Assembly: GCA_016208665.1 (NCBI GenBank)
Contig: JACQXT010000030.1
Location: 1 to 10,990, forward strand
Source of the DNA: Chitinivibrionia bacterium
GTDB lineage: Bacteria; Krumholzibacteriota; Krumholzibacteriia; WVZY01
Direction: 5' to 3'
DNA: 10,990 bases
A model generated the notes under the pieces. It saw only the letters and a list, made by a program, of their open reading frames with translations. It was not told where the DNA came from and did not search any database. Made by a program: the position numbers and the translations under genes. Shown in pieces: positions 6,589 to 10,990 of this stretch (within the stretch, counting starts at the first letter, position 1; each line of letters begins with the position of its first letter).

Positions 6589-7356
6589 CTAGCGAATGCG
6601 AAGAATCCGGTGGCACTGCGGGATGACGCGCACGCGGGCCAGGCGTTTCAGGGCCGTCCGTTGAAGCCCTTGAACGCGTTCGACGAGAGCTCGCGCGCCG
6701 CCTCCGCTCGAAAACAGGACTCCGCTCTCGGGTTGCAGCACCAGCGGAATGGTATCGTCGACGTCTGCGATCGTTTCGACCGCCATTAAAAATTCATCAT
6801 CGCGCGTGTTCATGTCAATAACGACTTTCACGAAAAGCTCTTTCCCTGCCGCCGCGGCCAGAAACGCCCGGTGCTCGCTCCAGTATGCCCTCCCGGTTGC
6901 GGAAGGAAGCTTGATATCCATTGCAACCACGTCGATGTGTCCGGAAACGGCTTCGAAGCCGGCGGCATCGACGCCGTTCGTGTCCAGATGAACCCTGAAT
7001 CCGCGCTGCCGGAGCGACGCCGCGAGCGAGCTCACGAACGCGCTCTGCTCGAGGGGTTCTCCTCCGGTGATGCTGGCCGACGAAACGGGCCCGAACGAGG
7101 CGGCCAGATCGGCCGCCGCTTCCGCGGCCCGGGGGACGGACACGGGATTCGGAATCCGCGTTTCATCCGGGCCGTAAACGACGCACCACTCGGTCCTTCG
7201 TTTGCTGAAAGCGGTATCACACCATACGCATTCGAGCCCGCAGCCCGCCGTGCGTATGAAAACCTGCCGTTCGCCCGCATACAGGCCTTCCCCTTGCAGG
7301 GAGCAAAAGAGTTCCGACAGCCAGCCGCCGGGCGCCGTATCGCCGGATGCGTTCAT
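6589..7356 (-). CDS. queE: 7-carboxy-7-deazaguanine synthase (radical SAM)
   Basis: Converts 6-carboxy-5,6,7,8-tetrahydropterin to 7-carboxy-7-deazaguanine, using SAM, a 4Fe-4S cluster and Mg2+. The 255-residue protein shows SLQGEG (19-24), the radical-SAM cluster motif C-x3-C-x2-C at C39, C43 and C46 (AGCGLECVWCDT), the SAM-binding SITGGEP (95-101), LDTNG (124-128), MDIKLPS (146-152), LQPESG (208-213) and a C-terminal PQCHRI. The start at 7356 is supported by the ATGA overlap with the DUF366 stop (7353-7356) and by the fit of the first motif. The frame is open far upstream to 7845, but that extension is an arginine-rich shadow of DUF366. It is followed 11 bases later by the M50 protease. Confidence 0.95.
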   Translation of the reverse strand: MNASGDTAPGGWLSELFCSLQGEGLYAGERQVFIRTAGCGLECVWCDTAFSKRRTEWCVVYGPDETRIPNPVSVPRAAEAAADLAASFGPVSSASITGGEPLEQSAFVSSLAASLRQRGFRVHLDTNGVDAAGFEAVSGHIDVVAMDIKLPSATGRAYWSEHRAFLAAAAGKELFVKVVIDMNTRDDEFLMAVETIADVDDTIPLVLQPESGVLFSSGGGARALVERVQGLQRTALKRLARVRVIPQCHRILRIR

Positions 7357-7910
7357 GGCACCGTCCGCACCTTTGTCTCCGCGTGGGCGCAGCCGGCCAG
7401 TTCGGCTCCGTAGCGTGCGAGGAGATCGTCCAGGAGATTCGCCGGATCCACACCCAGCTCGCCGAGCCCGACGGCGGGGACCGGCGCTCCGGCGGGATCG
7501 ACGTTGATGCCCATGTGAATCAGGCAGGAGTCGCTCGACGGAGCCGCGATGGATACCGTCAGCTTGCGGCCTCCGGCGTATAGATCGTCCCCGCTCCTGG
7601 ATATTTCGATCCCCTTCCCCGCGAGAACTTCGGCAAGGAGGCACGCAAGGATGCGCTGGCGGAGAACGGCGTCCCTGAGCGAGCAGCCGGGATGCTCGAT
7701 AATGACATGCGCCATGGAAGCGCTTTCGATGTGCGCTCCCGCGGCCGCATCCTCGAGATCGACGAGATCGCCGGTGGCGACGAAGCACGGGCCCGTGAAC
7801 CCCGCCGCGGCGTCTCCGCCCAAGCCGGTTTGCTCCGCAACCCACCCGCTCCTCAGTTCGGCGCCCGAATACCGGACCGGCGCATCGAGAATGGCATACC
7901 GGAAATTCAT
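7353..7910 (-). CDS. DUF366-family protein, coupled to queuosine-precursor genes
   Basis: A 185-residue soluble protein that I recognise as DUF366; its function is not known to me. Visible blocks are GFTGPCFVATGDLVDLEDA (37-55), SMAHVIIEHPG (65-75), RQRILACLLAE (84-94), SRSGDDLYAGGRKLTVSIA (104-122) and the following LIHMGINVDPAGAPV. By eye, the R-x-GDD-x(5)-GRKLTVSIA then GINV pattern recalls the catalytic core of lipoate/biotin protein ligases (R-x-ND, K-x-S/G, GINV), so a ligase-like fold is a plausible inference. It sits between queC and queE with 4-base ATGA overlaps on both sides (7907-7910 and 7353-7356), strong evidence of co-translation. No signal peptide or membrane segment is visible. 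GGGA 6 bases upstream supports the ATG at 7910. Confidence 0.87.
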   Translation of the reverse strand: MNFRYAILDAPVRYSGAELRSGWVAEQTGLGGDAAAGFTGPCFVATGDLVDLEDAAAGAHIESASMAHVIIEHPGCSLRDAVLRQRILACLLAEVLAGKGIEISRSGDDLYAGGRKLTVSIAAPSSDSCLIHMGINVDPAGAPVPAVGLGELGVDPANLLDDLLARYGAELAGCAHAETKVRTVP

Positions 7911-8632
7911 TTGTTATCCCGTCCCCTCATGCCATCGGCCGGCCCGCCTTCGAATTGCAGCACCGGCCGCTCTGCAGGCGGCAGCGAGAGGCGCGCGCTC
8001 TTCAAGCGCGCGCACGACGGACACGTCCCGCACATGATCTCGCCGTCGCTGTAACAGCTCCATACGATCGACAGCGGCGCCGAGAGATTCATGCCCATCG
8101 ATATGATTCGAGCCTTCGTCATGTCCTGCGTGAAGCTCACGACCTTGACTTTGTTCATCGTCGAGAGCGCCAGGCAGCGGTTGAGCCGCGCCGCGTATTC
8201 TCTCCGGTTATCCGGAAAGTCCTGCGCTTCCTCGAGGTTGAATCCCGTTACGACATAGTCGCATGAGCATGATTCCGCGAACGCGGCGGCCGTGTTGACG
8301 AAGACGCCGTTTCTGTTCGGAATCCATACGGCGCCGATCCCGTCATCTCCCGGCCCGCCCGCGATCGCATCCTCCCGGCGCGCCGCTGAGGAGACCATCC
8401 GCGGGGGGCAAAGATCCCGGAGCCATTCGAGTTCGATTTCTCTGAACGGAATCGAGTAGAAATTCACGGCTCCGAGCGCCGCGCGGCGCTCGCCCTGCAA
8501 CGCGCGCTGGCCGTAATTGAAGAACAGGACCAGACGAACATCGAGTTCCCTGACGGCGCACGCCAGGGAAACGACGCTGTCCAGGCCGCCGCTGACGAGC
8601 GCAATCGCCCGTCCGGATCGAGCAGTGCTCAT
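7907..8632 (-). CDS. queC: 7-cyano-7-deazaguanine (preQ0) synthase
   Basis: Converts 7-carboxy-7-deazaguanine to preQ0, using ATP and ammonia. The 241-residue protein has the PP-loop SGGLDS (14-19), FFNYGQRALQGE (37-48), IPNRNGVFVNTAAAFAE (104-120), VVTGFNLEEAQDFPDNR (127-143) and the zinc cluster C193-x7-C201-x2-C204-x2-C207. The start at 8632 is chosen because GGGAG lies 9 bases upstream and the family usually begins about 10 residues before SGG. An in-frame ATG at 8680 would add 16 residues and give a 4-base ATGA overlap with the queD stop, matching the rest of the operon; it remains a serious alternative. The gene ends with an ATGA overlap into DUF366. Confidence 0.94.
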   Translation of the reverse strand: MSTARSGRAIALVSGGLDSVVSLACAVRELDVRLVLFFNYGQRALQGERRAALGAVNFYSIPFREIELEWLRDLCPPRMVSSAARREDAIAGGPGDDGIGAVWIPNRNGVFVNTAAAFAESCSCDYVVTGFNLEEAQDFPDNRREYAARLNRCLALSTMNKVKVVSFTQDMTKARIISMGMNLSAPLSIVWSCYSDGEIMCGTCPSCARLKSARLSLPPAERPVLQFEGGPADGMRGRDNK

Positions 8633-8676
8633 GAAACGATGCTCCCTGTTTGCGTGATGGACGATGTGCGGCAGGT

Positions 8677-9111
8677 TCATTCTTCGTACGAAACGAAGCT
8701 CTCGGGGCCCTCCCAGACTTCCACGCGCTCCAGCTTGCCGGATGAAACGGCCGCGGAGCCCTTTTTCAGTATCAGGAAAAACTCCCGCACGAGATTCTCC
8801 GCCGTCGGCCGCAATGCATCGAACGGAGCGGCTTCATTCAAGTGGGTATGGTCGAATCTGCTCCTGATCTCGGCGTTCAGAAGGGCCTTCAGGTTCGCGA
8901 AGTTGTCTCCCATACCCTTGTCGTCGAGCCGCGTGTACGACCAGCTCGCCTTGACCTTCCAGGTATGGCCGTGGAGCCTGTCACAGGGGGGGCAATCCGG
9001 CAGTATATGCGATGCCGAGAAACTGGTTTCAACGGTAATCGTGTACTTCCCGCTCAAAACCACCGTCCTGCTCAGAATATTCGATGAACGATACTGCGCC
9101 TGTACCGTCAT
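8677..9111 (-). CDS. queD: 6-carboxy-5,6,7,8-tetrahydropterin synthase
   Basis: Makes 6-carboxytetrahydropterin from dihydroneopterin triphosphate, the step after GTP cyclohydrolase. Numbered from ATG 9111 (144 residues): the zinc histidines H35, H47 and H49 (FSASH and LHGH), the catalytic cysteine C43 four residues before HGH, a catalytic-triad segment FDHTHLNE (86-93), PTAEN (102-106) and the C-terminal glutamate region VEVWEG (130-135). The N-terminus is unusually long before the conserved KYTITVET. Starts at 9144 (ATG, further upstream) and a TTG at residue 19 (AGGA 8 bases upstream) are possible. No GTP cyclohydrolase (FolE/QueF-type partner) lies in this window. It is the first gene of the operon. 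Confidence 0.93.
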   Translation of the reverse strand: MTVQAQYRSSNILSRTVVLSGKYTITVETSFSASHILPDCPPCDRLHGHTWKVKASWSYTRLDDKGMGDNFANLKALLNAEIRSRFDHTHLNEAAPFDALRPTAENLVREFFLILKKGSAAVSSGKLERVEVWEGPESFVSYEE

Positions 9112-9432
9112 GACTGTACCGATTCCGGCGCTTCGTTGCAACATCTAAACGCCCGCTCCGCCGCACTCCGCCGCCGGCGCGTCCATCCGATGCAATTTGC
9201 ATACGTGTGGATGAAATGCAGCCTCCCCGGAGCCGCCTACGGTCCGCCGGCATTGCGGGGGCGTTCGGGAACTGCGTATAACGTTAGTAATTGCAACACA
9301 TTATATTCCAGCAGCGCTCAAGACTTTTCGCCGCGGTCTGGTACACGATTCGCTTATGTATTTGGAATGCATCTCATATCAAGACCGATGCTGCGGCATA
9401 TGCTTTAGTAACCAGGCGAAAGAGCGCGCACC
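9112..9432. promoter_or_regulatory. Divergent regulatory region between the que operon and the TPR gene
   Basis: About 320 bases with no convincing gene. On the minus strand a perfect TATAAT (plus 9300-9305) is a candidate -10 box for the que operon, but the -35 position (AAAAGT) is poor. This would leave a leader of about 180 bases before queD. The leader contains ATGCAA-T-TTGCAT (9190-9202), a 6-base inverted repeat with a one-base centre, flanked by a CATCC/GGATG pair that could extend it into an imperfect hairpin. I could not see a preQ1 riboswitch core. No clear plus-strand promoter for the TPR gene was found. Confidence 0.45.
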
Positions 9433-10990
9433 ATGGACAATAAAACTGCGTCTGCGTTGGAGAAGGTTCTGGCCCTCAAGAGCAAGGGCAATTTCACGAA
9501 GGCGATCGAAAAACTGGAGGACCTGATACGCCGGAGTCCGGAGAACCCGGATCTGTACATCGAGGGCATGGACCTGTGTCTCGAATCCGGCGAAACGCTC
9601 AAGGCTTGGTCGTTCTTCAAGGCCGCCTCGTCCGCGGGTCCCGCGTGCGGCGATAAGATCTGGACGTTCGCCGCGGAGAAGGCAAAAACCCAAAACGATC
9701 TCGTGCTCGCAAAGCTTCTCATGGAACATGCGATCCGGAGGCGCGACCTCGAATCCGGCAGGCAGGTGGCGTGCAATCTCGAGAATCATTCCGCGAAAGA
9801 GCTTCTCAAGAGAATCCAGGTCAAGAAGAAGTCCCTTCAATCGAGCCTCGGCGGCGGCGCGCCCAAAGGCGATCTCCTGGTGAACATATTCTCCGAAATT
9901 CTCCTCCTTCTCAGAGTGGGCGGAACCAAGGAGGCCGCCGTACTGTTGGTCCATACCCTCGAACAGAAGTCGATCGAGACCGACATACTGGAACCGTTTC
10001 TCGTCAATTTGGATAAGTCATTCCCCGGCAGCAGCTCATTCAATTACGCCCTGGGCTGCTGTTACAGCATCTCCGAGAAATACCGAAAGGCCGTTCATCA
10101 TTTCAACGCGAGCATTCGCGCCGACCGGACGTTCCTCGACGAGATCATCGATCGAATCGCGCTCATGCGGCGCACGGACCGGCCGCTGCCCGAAGACCTC
10201 GAGATGGTGCTTGCGGAATCGTTCCTGATGAAGGGCGCCCTGGAGAAGGCGGCGGAACTGATGATGCACGTGCTCGGCCAGCAGCCGGAACGGGCGGCCC
10301 TGGTGTTCGATCTCGCTTCGCGCTATGGAGGCGATCACACCGCCGCGGGCGAACTGGACTATGCGTATATAGAGGCGGCCATATTGGCCAAGCAGAACAC
10401 GAGGGCCGTGGAGCGGATACGGGCGATCCATAACGACGGGGCCCGGACTGCCGGACTCATGGATTGTCTCGAAAGAAAATACACGGAACATCTTCTGCCG
10501 TCGGATATCATGATCGTCTACGGAGACATCGCCCTCAAACACGAGATGTTCGAGCGCGCCGCCTCCGTTCTGGCCGACGTCGCCGACATGTCGCCCATCG
10601 ATGTTCCCATTGTTTGCCGCCTTCTCGACCCGCACCGGCCGCGCGCGCAGGCGCTGGACGGCTTGTACGAACGCTTATCGAAGGAGATCGGCGATTCGAA
10701 CGACTCGAGCGTGCCGGACGAATCGGAGGGCCCGGAAATTCAAGTGTTCGAAAAGACCGAATTCCGTTTTACGACCGATCGGGAACCGTCCGCGTCCCCG
10801 CCCGGCGAGGGCGCCCAACCGCCGGAGGCGGCACCGTTCGGACTTCGACCGAACGGCGAATCCGAGGAAGTGAGGTCCCTCCCGCGGGAGAGCCCCTATT
10901 GCGCCCGGGAATTGACGCTCACGGATGATTTCGACGCGCGCTACCGGGCATTCCTCGAGGGGCGCATGGAAGACGCGGACATCATTTCGC
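9433..10990 (+). CDS. TPR-like helical-repeat protein of unknown function, partial (C-terminus outside window)
   Basis: One open frame from ATG 9433 to the window edge (519 codons). A TAG at 9406-9408 in the same frame closes it just upstream. Residues 5-70 look like tetratricopeptide-type helix pairs (ALKSKGNFTKAIEKLEDL, then RSPENPDLYIEGMDLCLESG). Further pairs occur near 205-235 (NYALGCCYSISEKYRKAVHHF), 256-290 and 355-390. About 418-495 is an acidic, proline/glycine-rich linker, after which DDFDARYRAFLEGR (498-511) suggests a new folded segment cut by the edge. No signal peptide or membrane helix is visible, so it is probably cytoplasmic. A protein-protein scaffold role is the generic inference; no partner is evident. 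The ribosome site is weak (GAAAGAG 8 bases upstream). Confidence 0.82.
   Translation, partial: MDNKTASALEKVLALKSKGNFTKAIEKLEDLIRRSPENPDLYIEGMDLCLESGETLKAWSFFKAASSAGPACGDKIWTFAAEKAKTQNDLVLAKLLMEHAIRRRDLESGRQVACNLENHSAKELLKRIQVKKKSLQSSLGGGAPKGDLLVNIFSEILLLLRVGGTKEAAVLLVHTLEQKSIETDILEPFLVNLDKSFPGSSSFNYALGCCYSISEKYRKAVHHFNASIRADRTFLDEIIDRIALMRRTDRPLPEDLEMVLAESFLMKGALEKAAELMMHVLGQQPERAALVFDLASRYGGDHTAAGELDYAYIEAAILAKQNTRAVERIRAIHNDGARTAGLMDCLERKYTEHLLPSDIMIVYGDIALKHEMFERAASVLADVADMSPIDVPIVCRLLDPHRPRAQALDGLYERLSKEIGDSNDSSVPDESEGPEIQVFEKTEFRFTTDREPSASPPGEGAQPPEAAPFGLRPNGESEEVRSLPRESPYCARELTLTDDFDARYRAFLEGRMEDADIIS

Noticed and set aside
6589..7845. A 418-codon frame including queE and a long N-terminal extension
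   Set aside because: The extension is arginine-rich and lies over DUF366 in another frame; queE starts at 7356.

Overview
The window looks like chromosomal DNA from a GC-rich bacterium, probably uncultured. The genes are mainly housekeeping genes: thymidylate kinase, RsmI, an HU/IHF protein and queuosine-precursor synthesis. I see no transposase, integrase catalytic domain, tRNA, rRNA or CRISPR array. The phylum cannot be fixed from sequence alone. A GAF/SpoIIE phosphatase, a DUF366 gene, a bacterial inositol-lipid-type CDP-alcohol transferase and an HU protein together suggest a deep-branching or deltaproteobacterium-like lineage, but this is a weak inference.

Layout: (1) 1-1541, minus strand, cut by the window edge: a PP2C/SpoIIE phosphatase with an unexpected recombinase-type SAM-like domain, then GAF, then phosphatase. 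(2) 1800-2450, plus strand: thymidylate kinase, divergent from the phosphatase across an AT-rich gap. (3) 2453-5241, minus strand: HU/IHF protein, threonine aldolase, RsmI and a PIP-synthase-like CDP-alcohol phosphatidyltransferase, all in one direction. The last two overlap by 8 bases, and the final stop lies 2 bases from the tmk stop. (4) 5313-5894: non-coding, with the likely HU promoter at its edge (5286-5312), a hairpin terminator and a small family of GC-rich repeats. (5) 5895-9111, minus strand: an operon queD-queC-DUF366-queE-M50 protease. queC/DUF366 and DUF366/queE overlap by 4-base ATGA junctions. The M50 gene is split by an apparent one-base deletion at an A5 (coding T5) run. (6) 9112-9432: a divergent intergenic region with a TATAAT box for the que operon. 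(7) 9433 to the window end, plus strand: a large TPR-like helical repeat protein, cut by the window edge.

Functionally, queD, queC and queE supply the enzymes that take dihydroneopterin triphosphate to preQ0, the 7-deazaguanine precursor of queuosine. DUF366 is tightly coupled between queC and queE and is the best candidate here for an undescribed function. The HU-aldolase-RsmI-phospholipid group is a co-directional set without obvious functional unity. No defence or mobile system is visible. The most interesting signals are the DUF366 coupling, the hybrid phosphatase, the thymidylate kinase P-loop lacking its lysine, the split protease and the repeats near 5780-5884.
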